DNA from: Candidatus Paceibacter sp.
GTDB lineage: Bacteria; Patescibacteriota; Minisyncoccia; UBA6257; JAGOQP01
Assembly: GCA_020724905.1 (NCBI GenBank)
Contig: DYGB01000001.1
Location: 129,866-181,122 of the forward strand
Length of the DNA: 51,257 nt
Direction: 5' to 3'
The position numbers and the translations under genes were made by a program. The notes beneath the pieces were generated by a model that saw nothing but the letters and a program-made list of their open reading frames with translations, was not told the origin of the DNA and ran no database searches. Positions 1-9,349 of this stretch are shown one piece after another. How positions within the stretch are numbered: position 1 is the first letter of the stretch; every line of letters begins with the position of its first letter.

Positions 1-1633
1 CAGCTTGAAGAAGTAAGTTTTTCTCAGCCTCAGTAAGGTTAAATGTCTTTGCAACAGTATCAATAGTTGCAGGAGACTGTTTTAGAAGAAGTTGTAGGGA
101 CGAGTTGGTAATAATAGGTTTTCCATATGGAGAATTCATGAAGTCATCAACTTCTTGAGTAATCGTAGAAAGCCCCAGATAATACTTTCGTCCTCTCTTT
201 GCCATACCATACAAGAATGCAGCACCCTCAGGGTATTTCATCATCACCCATGCCTCATCGATAATAAGAAGTCTCTTTTTAAGTTGTGCCCGTACAAGAT
301 TCCAGATAAAGTTCAAAATAACATACATGGCAATAGGACGAAGCTCATCTTCAAGGTCTCGAATAGAAAAAACAATTAACCGATTGGTAATATCGATATT
401 TGTTTTTTGATTCACAAACCCTGCATAGCTTCCCTGTGTATATTTATATAATCGATCAGCGATAGATTTCCCTCCTTCCATGTTCTTTACCACTGCCTCA
501 AAATCAGAAAGAAGTGGAGGATCAATACTCATGAAATCAGGATTCTCTGGAGTAATGTCAAATGACGCATATGTTTCAATAAGTGCACGATCTAAAAGTG
601 CCTCCTCCTCAACAGTAATATCCCCAAGCATAATCTTTAACAGTCCCGTGAGGCTAAGAATATGAGACTTAAACACATCGGCAGGCTCTTCATCATCAGG
701 AACGATAGGAATATCAAAAGGATTAATATGCTGATCTGAGGTAAGAGAGATTTTAAAGTATGTTCCCCCTACAGAATCAGAAAGGTTCTTGTACTCATCC
801 TCCGGGTCAATGACAATAACATCAGTACCCATCATAAGTGTACGCAGTATTTCCAGTTTCGTTGCATATGATTTTCCAGCTCCAGATTTTGCAAATACAA
901 CCTGGTTTGCATTCTCAAGTGAGAACCGATCAAAGATAACTAACGTACTATTGTGCAAATTTACCCCATACATAATTCCCTCATCAGAGGTAAGGTCCAT
1001 TGAAACAAAAGGAAAGAATGAAGAAACAGGCCCAGAGTTAAGCGGGGTATGAATACCTAACTTATCTCTTCCTAAAGGAAATGTTGAAAAAAGACCATCA
1101 GCCTGTTGAAAGATAGCAGGTTTGATATAAATCAACTTGCTTTCAAATAAGTTAATAATTGTATCTTCAAGTTGAGCTAACTTCTCAGTAGAATCACCAT
1201 AGATAGTAATATACACAGACGTATCAAATAACTTTTCTTGTGACTGTTGTAAATTGTCACGAAGTGATTCTATGTCTTGAAATGCTGTTTCAAGCATTGG
1301 GTCACGAACATATCCCTTATCTTGACGTTCGATAATTTCAGATTCAATCTGAGCTGCTTTTTTTCGAAGATCTCGAAGTGCAAGTGAAGTATCAACAGGG
1401 TGTACAAAAATAGAGATATCAAATAACTCAGAAAGGTTAATAATCTGAGAAAACCATCCACTTGAAAGATAGCGAGGGTAAGAAAACACAAAAAATGTCT
1501 TGGCGTATTTATCTCCAATCTTCACATGATTCTGACTTACCTCGAGTGCTGAAGGAGCGACAAGATTCTTCATCTTCCTCTTTTTAGAAGAACCCTCATC
1601 AAATGGTTGTGGAACGCGAATAGAATCTGACAT
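1..1633 (-). CDS. VirB4-like T4SS/conjugation ATPase (3' end truncated by window edge)
   Basis: Read by hand on the minus strand from ATG at 1633 (open to the window edge, so absent from the ORF track). Contains Walker A FAKSGAGKSYATK, ..VIVIDPEDEYKNL.., Walker B KRLLIIDEAWVMM and GLSTITQEVDDF, typical of VirB4/TraC ATPases. Confidence 0.9.
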   Translation of the reverse strand, partial: MSDSIRVPQPFDEGSSKKRKMKNLVAPSALEVSQNHVKIGDKYAKTFFVFSYPRYLSSGWFSQIINLSELFDISIFVHPVDTSLALRDLRKKAAQIESEIIERQDKGYVRDPMLETAFQDIESLRDNLQQSQEKLFDTSVYITIYGDSTEKLAQLEDTIINLFESKLIYIKPAIFQQADGLFSTFPLGRDKLGIHTPLNSGPVSSFFPFVSMDLTSDEGIMYGVNLHNSTLVIFDRFSLENANQVVFAKSGAGKSYATKLEILRTLMMGTDVIVIDPEDEYKNLSDSVGGTYFKISLTSDQHINPFDIPIVPDDEEPADVFKSHILSLTGLLKIMLGDITVEEEALLDRALIETYASFDITPENPDFMSIDPPLLSDFEAVVKNMEGGKSIADRLYKYTQGSYAGFVNQKTNIDITNRLIVFSIRDLEDELRPIAMYVILNFIWNLVRAQLKKRLLIIDEAWVMMKYPEGAAFLYGMAKRGRKYYLGLSTITQEVDDFMNSPYGKPIITNSSLQLLLKQSPATIDTVAKTFNLTEAEKNLLLQA

Positions 1634-1635
1634 AG

Positions 1636-2295
1636 TTATGATGTAGTAGGTGACTGTTTCGACGAAAGATCTTTAGATACATCTTGAGGATTATAGAGGT
1701 TGTAATACAGCTCTAAAATCTCATCATCATTAAGTTGAATAGCTCGTAGTCCAATCTGTTCAATTCCTCCAACAACCTCATCAATTCTTTGACGAAGTTG
1801 TCCTACTTTCTGTTCTCGAGACTCATCAACTGTCTGTTTCTTCTTTTTTAAAAAAGGAATAAACCGGGAAATTCCTCTTTGTATTTCTTTTACTCCATTC
1901 CCATCATAGGGAACGATGGCAAAGAAATTTTTTGTCATAATGTCATTCTTCTTCACAAATCCTTTGATAAACTCGATATATTCTGATGCCTGATTTTTCA
2001 ATAATTCATTGCTCTCCTGTTGCTGTATCGCAACCATCTTATCAAGATAGTTTTGAATATTAAGTTTTCGAGAATGAATGATTAACTGAAGACTAAAATC
2101 AAGTGCATTTAAAAAACTTTGATACGCACCAACAATAGCATCCTGCTCTTGTTCTGATTTCAATTCAAAGTTAATACCACTCACCATGATAATAGCTCTC
2201 ACAGAACCGTTCTTTAGATACACAACACCGTCTTTGATATCATCAATATCAACAAGTTGTTGTGTAGCATTTGGTGGATAGGTTACATCACTCAT
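1636..2295 (-). CDS. VirB4 N-terminal/TraC-like domain protein encoded as a separate ORF
   Basis: 219 aa; DIKDGVVYLKNGSVRAIIMVSGINFELKSEQEQDAIVGAYQSFLNALDFSLQLIIHSRKLNIQNYLDKM resembles the VirB4/TraC N-terminal domain; directly upstream of the VirB4-like ATPase. Confidence 0.75.
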   Translation of the reverse strand: MSDVTYPPNATQQLVDIDDIKDGVVYLKNGSVRAIIMVSGINFELKSEQEQDAIVGAYQSFLNALDFSLQLIIHSRKLNIQNYLDKMVAIQQQESNELLKNQASEYIEFIKGFVKKNDIMTKNFFAIVPYDGNGVKEIQRGISRFIPFLKKKKQTVDESREQKVGQLRQRIDEVVGGIEQIGLRAIQLNDDEILELYYNLYNPQDVSKDLSSKQSPTTS

Positions 2296-2322
2296 ATAGG
2301 TATAGTATAACAGATAACACCC

Positions 2323-2844
2323 TTAACGATAATCAATTCGACGAGCAACAGCTTTCTCTCCAGAAAGCTTTTGAATAACTTGATACTGTTCTTGTATCTC
2401 AGTAAGGGATTTTTTAGGAACACTTTTCTCACGTTTTGGAATAGGGTTTTTCTTTGTATTCATATCTCGCCACAATGCACCAAGACGAGACACTTCCTTT
2501 GCAATCCTATCAAGATCATGACGCTTCTTTTGAATGTCAGGAACTTCAATTTTCTTCTCAACAATAGCTTGTTTCCACAAAAAGAGCTTTGGGTCCCAAA
2601 AGAATGCAAGTCCTTTAAATAAGATAACCCAGAGTGGTCGTCCTCCCACCTTCACAAAAGCAAATGCAATTCCTCCAGATACTAAGACAATAGCGACAAC
2701 AATCCATACAACAAAGTTTAAAACAAAGAATAACAAAAACGATACCAACGAAGGAATGGCAATAAAAGCAAATTGTTTGATAGTGAGCGGACCAACAATC
2801 TTGCTTTCAATATCTATGAATTGTGGAACGGAAAATCGTGCCAT
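2323..2844 (-). CDS. PrgI family protein (T4SS-associated membrane protein)
   Basis: MARFSVPQFIDIESKIVGPLTIKQF plus two hydrophobic segments and ..FFWDPKLFLWK; PrgI-like, located beside VirB4. Confidence 0.75.
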   Translation of the reverse strand: MARFSVPQFIDIESKIVGPLTIKQFAFIAIPSLVSFLLFFVLNFVVWIVVAIVLVSGGIAFAFVKVGGRPLWVILFKGLAFFWDPKLFLWKQAIVEKKIEVPDIQKKRHDLDRIAKEVSRLGALWRDMNTKKNPIPKREKSVPKKSLTEIQEQYQVIQKLSGEKAVARRIDYR

Positions 2845-2883
2845 AGAGGCAGTATACTATAAATTAATGCTCTCTGCAGTACT

Positions 2884-3627
2884 TTATGAAGACTCGTAAT
2901 CACTGTAATGTACAGTTTTTACCTCTTCCCCACCCTGAGGAATTTCAACTTGTGCCTGAGAAAGAGACGATGATGTATCCCTGGAAGATACCGAAGATCC
3001 AAACACACCACTCACACCACCAAGTGACCGTCGAATACGAGGTTTTTGTACTGACTGAGAAGAGGTGACCTCATCACTACTGTGAATCATAAATGGTTCA
3101 TCAGAAACAACCTGATTATCCTCCTTTTGAGGAGTAGCCACCTCTTCTTTCTGAGGCACTTCTTCTTGAGGAGATGTTTGTACCTGAGAAAATGAAGCTG
3201 GAGTATATTCTTCTCTCTGCCTAACTTCCTGAGACTTCTGTTTTAATGAAACGGTTTCTTGTGTTTGAGGCTCTTCAACATCTTCGACATATTCTTGTGT
3301 TTTAAAAGACACAGAAAATGAACGAAGCTCTTGAGCAACGCGAGAAAATATTTTTTCGTCAAGAACTCGAAAAACATCAAGTGCCTGCTGAGGAGAGAGC
3401 GGTACAGAATTTTGAAGCTCTCTTATCATTTCTTTTGGTTGTAAAAATCCTAAAAGAACATAGAGAACAAGATTAGACACGGTATTGTATTGATCATCAT
3501 TTAAAGAATACTGCTCTGCAGCAGCTTCAAGAAGAGCATCATTATCAACAGAAAACACCTCCCATCTCAATACATCAGGAAGAGAGTTCCAACGATTATT
3601 TATGTCTTTTTGTGCTACTTTTATCAT
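2884..3627 (-). CDS. Hypothetical protein with helical N-terminus and disordered Q/E/S-rich C-terminus, in T4SS locus
   Basis: 247-aa ORF in tight array with T4SS genes; low-complexity C-terminal half. Confidence 0.7.
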   Translation of the reverse strand: MIKVAQKDINNRWNSLPDVLRWEVFSVDNDALLEAAAEQYSLNDDQYNTVSNLVLYVLLGFLQPKEMIRELQNSVPLSPQQALDVFRVLDEKIFSRVAQELRSFSVSFKTQEYVEDVEEPQTQETVSLKQKSQEVRQREEYTPASFSQVQTSPQEEVPQKEEVATPQKEDNQVVSDEPFMIHSSDEVTSSQSVQKPRIRRSLGGVSGVFGSSVSSRDTSSSLSQAQVEIPQGGEEVKTVHYSDYESS

Positions 3628-3630
3628 GGA

Positions 3631-5955
3631 TTATTTGTTTGGATCAAATCCAGGTTTCATCTTAAATGTCTTTTCTTCTTTATTTTCATCTTTATCTTTG
3701 TCTTTATCATCTTTCTTGTCTTTGCTCTTTTTATCATCATCGTCATCAATAAGTCCTATTCTTGTGCCTATGACTTTCTTAAACTTCTTTGCAAAGTTTG
3801 AAACCCTAACAGCGTTACTAGATTTCAATATATCCATCACAGCATCAAAGTTAGTAACACTAATATCATCTCCAGCTTCAAGAAGCCTCTTAACGCTTTC
3901 TTTTATTCCAGGATCGTTCTTATCTACAACACTATAGATAACATTCTTATAGTACTTCATTAAGTCTTTGCCATTTTCAAGTCGAGAAGATACTCCGTGC
4001 AACGCTCCTTTCATTATTTCACCAGAAAGATCTTCAATACTGTCTTTAAGAGCTCTTCCTACAGTTTCACCTCCAGGAAAATCTTTTAGATCACCTACCA
4101 TCGCTGCTTTAATAATGTCTTTATCGATATTACCGAGATCATCTTTAGAAAAGCCACCGTGGAACTTCTTCGCTGCTTCAGCAAGATTGTTCTCTGCTTT
4201 TGTTTTTTCAGTTGGATTCTTTGCTGAATTAATATTAGATGCTGCCTCCAACATATCAGTGTTCATCGCTATCTTCTTCTCTATAGCAGAAACATCTTTT
4301 CCTTTTCCTAGATTCTTTCCATGTTCAAGAACTTTAAGTAGTTTTTCAGGACCAAGTGTTGAAATTGTTTCTATTCCAACCTTATCCATGTCAGAAAGTT
4401 TCTTAAGAGCAACCAGAGTATCCTCTGTATTAAGAGCTGGCAGAATGTCCTTAATATCACTGTGTGAATAATCTTTAATCTTCTTCTCAAAGGCACTTGA
4501 CGATTCCTGGGATACCTTTTCCGTTGCTTTTTGCGCAGACTTTAATCCGATACCGGCTTGTCCCATTACGGCTCGTTTCGCAATACCAATACCTGTAACC
4601 TTGGAAAGGGTTTTCCCGACCATCTTAGTTCCATACATAGCACCCGCAGTAGCTCCTGCAAAACCACCCTTTTTCTTTGCGGCTTCTTTTTCTTTTCTTA
4701 AATCATCAACACTCTTAAACTTCCCCCATGAAGCAAGCTTTCTTTGAGTAGTAGTCCCCGCAGTACTGTTAAGAATTTTTCTTCCAGTACGAGCTGCCCC
4801 TCTTCGAGCAATATTCTTTGCCTTACCAGTAGTCCAACTTTTTGCCTTATCAGCAAAAGAAAATGCAAGTCCAGCTCCTTCTTCTCCCATCTTTTTCGCA
4901 ATTTTCATTCCCCCGATAAGGAGTGCTAGGGAAACAAGGCTTGATACAATGACACCAATATCTAATCCTTCTCCTGAACTATATTTTTCTGACGCATATT
5001 CCGTATATCTTTCATTCACAGCGAGAGATAGGTACACAAAGAATAAGACAAGCGGAGCATACAACACCCAATTTAAGAATGATGACCACCACTTTCCCCA
5101 ATGTTTTTTCGTATCTGGAAATATCCAAAGCAACCATACAATAGGAGAAATAATTAAAAGAAATGAAAGATAAAAGTAACGCAAAAAAAGAAGAATACAG
5201 AAAGCAAGCAAAGAAATAAAAACCATGATAGAGAATACGAGAAACACACCCATATTTACAGCAGAAAGAAGTTGAGTGCCCGCAGACTGCATGTTAAAAT
5301 GAGAGCTATTTTCATCAAGACCCCATTTTCCAATCGTGTCTTGTAATTCAAAAAACTTAAATGAATCTCCTATACGGGCAACACCGGTTCCTATCTCATC
5401 AGATCCACCCGCACCAATATATGAAACGACATAAGATGAAAATGAGTTCGAGACCTGTATAAATGATCCTGCTATAACAAGACTGAAATTAACAATGAGA
5501 GCAGCAACGATAAGTTTCCAAAGAATCTCTTGAGCTCTATAGTTTTTGATTCTAAGAATAGTGGCGACACCAATAACAATAATACCCAAAACAAAGCCTA
5601 GATTTGCAATATCCCTAAATATTTGCCATCCAGTAACAATAAACGGAGGATCAAAATCAAGAATCGAGATGTTAAGGTCAAGGGCAGCAGAAATAAGATA
5701 TCCCAGAAGATATATAAGTCCAGAAACTATCGAAATAATAACATAAAGAATTCCCTTTAAGAGGAAAGATACCGCTTCAATAGTAAAACCCCCAACAGCA
5801 TTTGTAACTGTTTCAGCAACATCCACTTGCATCTCAATAGTCTCAGGAGCATAAGGATCATAATATATTTGAGCAGAAACATCTCCATGAAATGCAAAAA
5901 ACGCAATAAATATGCTGATGAAGAGTAAATATTTATATACCGAAAGTAGCTTCAT
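3631..5955 (-). CDS. VirB6/TrbL-like polytopic membrane protein with long charged cytosolic C-terminus
   Basis: 774 aa; signal-like N-terminus, multiple TM segments in the first ~370 aa, then ~400 aa hydrophilic region ending in DDDDKKSKDKKDDKDKDKDENKEEK. Confidence 0.7.
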   Translation of the reverse strand: MKLLSVYKYLLFISIFIAFFAFHGDVSAQIYYDPYAPETIEMQVDVAETVTNAVGGFTIEAVSFLLKGILYVIISIVSGLIYLLGYLISAALDLNISILDFDPPFIVTGWQIFRDIANLGFVLGIIVIGVATILRIKNYRAQEILWKLIVAALIVNFSLVIAGSFIQVSNSFSSYVVSYIGAGGSDEIGTGVARIGDSFKFFELQDTIGKWGLDENSSHFNMQSAGTQLLSAVNMGVFLVFSIMVFISLLAFCILLFLRYFYLSFLLIISPIVWLLWIFPDTKKHWGKWWSSFLNWVLYAPLVLFFVYLSLAVNERYTEYASEKYSSGEGLDIGVIVSSLVSLALLIGGMKIAKKMGEEGAGLAFSFADKAKSWTTGKAKNIARRGAARTGRKILNSTAGTTTQRKLASWGKFKSVDDLRKEKEAAKKKGGFAGATAGAMYGTKMVGKTLSKVTGIGIAKRAVMGQAGIGLKSAQKATEKVSQESSSAFEKKIKDYSHSDIKDILPALNTEDTLVALKKLSDMDKVGIETISTLGPEKLLKVLEHGKNLGKGKDVSAIEKKIAMNTDMLEAASNINSAKNPTEKTKAENNLAEAAKKFHGGFSKDDLGNIDKDIIKAAMVGDLKDFPGGETVGRALKDSIEDLSGEIMKGALHGVSSRLENGKDLMKYYKNVIYSVVDKNDPGIKESVKRLLEAGDDISVTNFDAVMDILKSSNAVRVSNFAKKFKKVIGTRIGLIDDDDDKKSKDKKDDKDKDKDENKEEKTFKMKPGFDPNK

Positions 5956-5979
5956 ATGTAGTATCCAAAGGGAGTAGTC

Positions 5980-7791
5980 TTACGTTCTAAATTCACAATA
6001 ATAAAAATTGTCGTCGGGCTGATTAGGGATAGGAGTTCCTGTGTCAGGAAACACTAATGATCTTAAAATACTCTCGGCGGCATAGATCGTCTTTTTTTGT
6101 ACAGTCCCACCGTGAGATCCTGGACCTCCTCCAGCGTATGGAATCGTTACTTCATTTGCGTATCGATACTTAGAGGCAAAATCACTAAGAGCCGCAACCT
6201 CATCCCGGAGAATCTTAAGGAAATCAATCCCCTTGTCCTCGGTCTCTATAGCATCACCATCTAAGACCCGTTTCTGTTCAGTGTTTCCGGTAGGAGAAGG
6301 TTCGTCATCAAATTCACCTCTGTCATATGCCTCAAGAATACCCTGAACACGCACTAACGCTTCCTCAGCGATAGGAATACCTTCATAAACCCCTTCATAA
6401 ATTTCTCTAAAGTAATCTTTTATGTAATCGACGCCTGAAAAATCGGAAATACCAAGTCTTACGTGAGATCGTGTACCATATTCATTTGCATATGCAAGCC
6501 AACCAAATTGCTCTCCGGTAACTGGAACAACTTCTCGATTTTTATTCTGATCATCAGCGAGACACACGCATCGAGCAAGATCAACAATTGAAACCGAGTC
6601 AGTAGAAGATGTTGCTTGAGCTCCAAGAGCACAAGCTTCATACAAATCTTCTTCCTGGTCTCGCGTGATATCAGATCCCGGAACAGGATATTCTCCTATA
6701 ACATTACGAGGAAACTTAAACCAATATTGGTCACCAAGAGGATAACCAGAAACGTACTTGGAAGTGAAAAGAGCCGCTGCCCCTCTATCTCTTAGCTCTT
6801 GGAAATAGATAGTAATTGCCCCCCATTTATCAACGATTTCCTCCAAACGATCTCTTTGATCATCTCTGTCTCCAGTATTAAAAGATATACTAGAACCACT
6901 TCCAGCGGCAGCAAGTCCTCCACCAGGACTTGGAGAAAACACACTTGCAATAATTTTATTTACCACAGCAGAAATAACGCTTTGTACATTCTCGATATAT
7001 GGAAAGTCTTTTAGTGTAGCCTTTGTGGCAGCAGAAGCAGCAACATCACCAGGTGTAACAATTCTCTCCTTTAAGCACATTTCTTCTCCTGTTTCTGGAT
7101 TAACATAAGACTCATCACACACTCTCTGTGACAAGAATCCTTGTGAAGCAATCGCTTCACTCTGCCTCGCCTGAGCTCTATTAGCAGTATTTCTCGTAAA
7201 CGCGTCATCAATAAGAAGTGTTGCTCCAAAGAAATTATTCGCCGGATCATTATACATCTGCCTGAAACTTATCCACCCATTCCTCTCAATCAAGTATTTA
7301 TACGAATACTGAACATTCCTCTGGAAATCAGATATAGAACATCTCACTGGAACTCCTAATCGATTTTTATTACCTAAAAATGAAAGATATACTTGGAGTT
7401 GTGGACGTATAGGAGAACATAAGTCTATCCCAGTTTCATCACTGAGATATGTATTAAGTTCATCAAACGCAATATCAGCAGACTTTCCTAAAAATCCCTG
7501 CCAGTCCTCGACAAAAAGAGGTGTCTCTCCTGTAGCGATAGCATTTACGAGGTCATCAGTCATATCATCAATTATTCTCTTCACAACTTGGTCACGAAGA
7601 ATCGGAATCAATGCATCATTAACCCATTTCGCTGCCGTTGCACCCCATTCAGCTATATCATTGGCTAAGATCGCCCACCCAGAACCATCAACCTGAGCAT
7701 GAGCATTAGATGGTAAAAAAGTATTGCCTACAAAGAGTATTGCACTGGACATGAAAACTCCTAATAAGAAACCGATGAAAGCTTTCTTCAT
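5980..7791 (-). CDS. Large secreted hypothetical protein of the T4SS locus
   Basis: 603 aa; signal peptide MKKAFIGFLLGVFMSSAILFVGNTFLPSNAHAQ; several Cys residues; no recognised family. Confidence 0.75.
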   Translation of the reverse strand: MKKAFIGFLLGVFMSSAILFVGNTFLPSNAHAQVDGSGWAILANDIAEWGATAAKWVNDALIPILRDQVVKRIIDDMTDDLVNAIATGETPLFVEDWQGFLGKSADIAFDELNTYLSDETGIDLCSPIRPQLQVYLSFLGNKNRLGVPVRCSISDFQRNVQYSYKYLIERNGWISFRQMYNDPANNFFGATLLIDDAFTRNTANRAQARQSEAIASQGFLSQRVCDESYVNPETGEEMCLKERIVTPGDVAASAATKATLKDFPYIENVQSVISAVVNKIIASVFSPSPGGGLAAAGSGSSISFNTGDRDDQRDRLEEIVDKWGAITIYFQELRDRGAAALFTSKYVSGYPLGDQYWFKFPRNVIGEYPVPGSDITRDQEEDLYEACALGAQATSSTDSVSIVDLARCVCLADDQNKNREVVPVTGEQFGWLAYANEYGTRSHVRLGISDFSGVDYIKDYFREIYEGVYEGIPIAEEALVRVQGILEAYDRGEFDDEPSPTGNTEQKRVLDGDAIETEDKGIDFLKILRDEVAALSDFASKYRYANEVTIPYAGGGPGSHGGTVQKKTIYAAESILRSLVFPDTGTPIPNQPDDNFYYCEFRT

Positions 7792-7795
7792 GTAT

Positions 7796-8581
7796 TTATT
7801 CTATCACGTTTAATTGTAGTACAAAATCTGACCATTGTTCTTGAATTTTTTGATAGTATTCAGCTGCAACAACAGCGCGAAACGGATCGGTATCCATATT
7901 AACCATAGCATCAAGAAAAAGTGAAAAATTCCACAATGGAACAATCATACTTTTATGAAAATCAATATATGTACCAGGAACTGGAACAGACTGTATATCA
8001 GAAATTGCCTCATTATATGTGTTAATAATTAAAGAGATTTTTGATTCATCTCCTTTACTAGTGAGTTCTGAGAGTGCCTGTTCTAGGGTTTTTGTATTAT
8101 TCTCGAAATCAATTTCTGAAAGTATCGAAAAAATAGAATCTAAATATCTCTGTTTATCAGAAGGGAGAGAGGAAAGTGAAGTGGTAATATATGCATCAGG
8201 AATAGTATCTATATTTATAAATCCAGCACTCTCTGGAGAAAGATTCTCGGCAATAGTGTCTGTATCAATACTCTTATTCTCTATCTTTCGCATAATATCA
8301 TCTACATCTCCCTGAGTTGAAATATCTGTACTAGATAAAAGTTCACTACTAATTCCTTGAGAAATAATATCGGTAATATTACCAAAGAAATCTGGCGAAG
8401 AAGATTTTAGCGCTGAATCCTTGATACTAGAATCGTAGAGAAGTTGATTATTAACTGATAGATATTCTTTAGGTCCAATAGTAGAACTACTAGAGGCGGT
8501 ATTAGATTGAGATAGTAAAAAATATCCCAAAAATACAAAAGAAATACCAGCAAATATACCAAATAAGACTTGCTTATTCAT
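7796..8581 (-). CDS. Membrane-anchored hypothetical protein (T4SS locus)
   Basis: ORF track start 8587 is TTG; ATG start (MNKQVLFGIFAGISFVFLGYFLLSQ) at 8581. Single N-terminal TM. Confidence 0.7.
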   Translation of the reverse strand: MNKQVLFGIFAGISFVFLGYFLLSQSNTASSSSTIGPKEYLSVNNQLLYDSSIKDSALKSSSPDFFGNITDIISQGISSELLSSTDISTQGDVDDIMRKIENKSIDTDTIAENLSPESAGFINIDTIPDAYITTSLSSLPSDKQRYLDSIFSILSEIDFENNTKTLEQALSELTSKGDESKISLIINTYNEAISDIQSVPVPGTYIDFHKSMIVPLWNFSLFLDAMVNMDTDPFRAVVAAEYYQKIQEQWSDFVLQLNVIE

Positions 8582-8596
8582 TATCAATAGTATACA

Positions 8597-9346
8597 TCAC
8601 TTATTCTCAAGCAACAACGCAATACGACACAATATATCAAATGTAAGATCTCCAGGACGAAGATTCATATCAACACCACTCGCCTCAATTGTCTCTATCT
8701 CCTTGTTATTATACGTCCCCAACATGATATTCTTTCGTAGTGTCTTTCGAGGATGCGCAAAGAGTGTCTTTACTAATTGTGTATAGACAGATTCATTCCC
8801 ACTGTATCCTTTCTCTGTTTTAGTAATTGAAACAACAGCAGAATCAACACGAGGAGGAGGAGAAAAATACCGAGCAGAAACCCCAAACTCATATACCGGA
8901 TCTCCCCACAACAATACAAACGCACGAAGCATATTCATATGAGACGTATCAGTTAATTTCTCAGCAACCTCTTTCTGTATTAAAAAAACACACCTTTCAG
9001 GTTTCACTTCAAGCTCTCCAATCATTCGAAACAAAAACCCACTCAGGTAGTAGGGAATATTTCCCACAATTTCATACGGAGAAGAAAAAGATGAAACAAC
9101 TTCAGAGAGCACCTCTCGCACATCACCCTCAACAACTCTTAAAGAAGGAAATGTTTCCTTAAGATATGGGATAAAACGACTATCCTTCTCTATTCCAACA
9201 ATGCCTCTTTTCTCAGTTACTAAATGTCGTGTCAGAGCACCTTTCCCCGGACCAATCTCAATTACCTGATCAGAAGAAACGAGTGAAGCAATACGACGTT
9301 GATAACGTTCAGAGGTAAGAAAATGTTGTCCAAGTCGAGATCCCAT
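8597..9346 (-). CDS. rsmA: 16S rRNA (adenine1518/1519-N6) dimethyltransferase
   Basis: GQHFLTSERY, VIEIGPGKGALTRHL, VGNIPYYLSGFL: KsgA/RsmA motifs. Confidence 0.93.
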   Translation of the reverse strand: MGSRLGQHFLTSERYQRRIASLVSSDQVIEIGPGKGALTRHLVTEKRGIVGIEKDSRFIPYLKETFPSLRVVEGDVREVLSEVVSSFSSPYEIVGNIPYYLSGFLFRMIGELEVKPERCVFLIQKEVAEKLTDTSHMNMLRAFVLLWGDPVYEFGVSARYFSPPPRVDSAVVSITKTEKGYSGNESVYTQLVKTLFAHPRKTLRKNIMLGTYNNKEIETIEASGVDMNLRPGDLTFDILCRIALLLENK

Positions 9347-9349
9347 ATA

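Noticed and set aside
3602-4471. Plus-strand ORFs 3602-3937 and 3968-4471
   Set aside because: Antisense to the VirB6-like gene; Ser/Phe/Leu-rich low-complexity shadow frames with no family signal.
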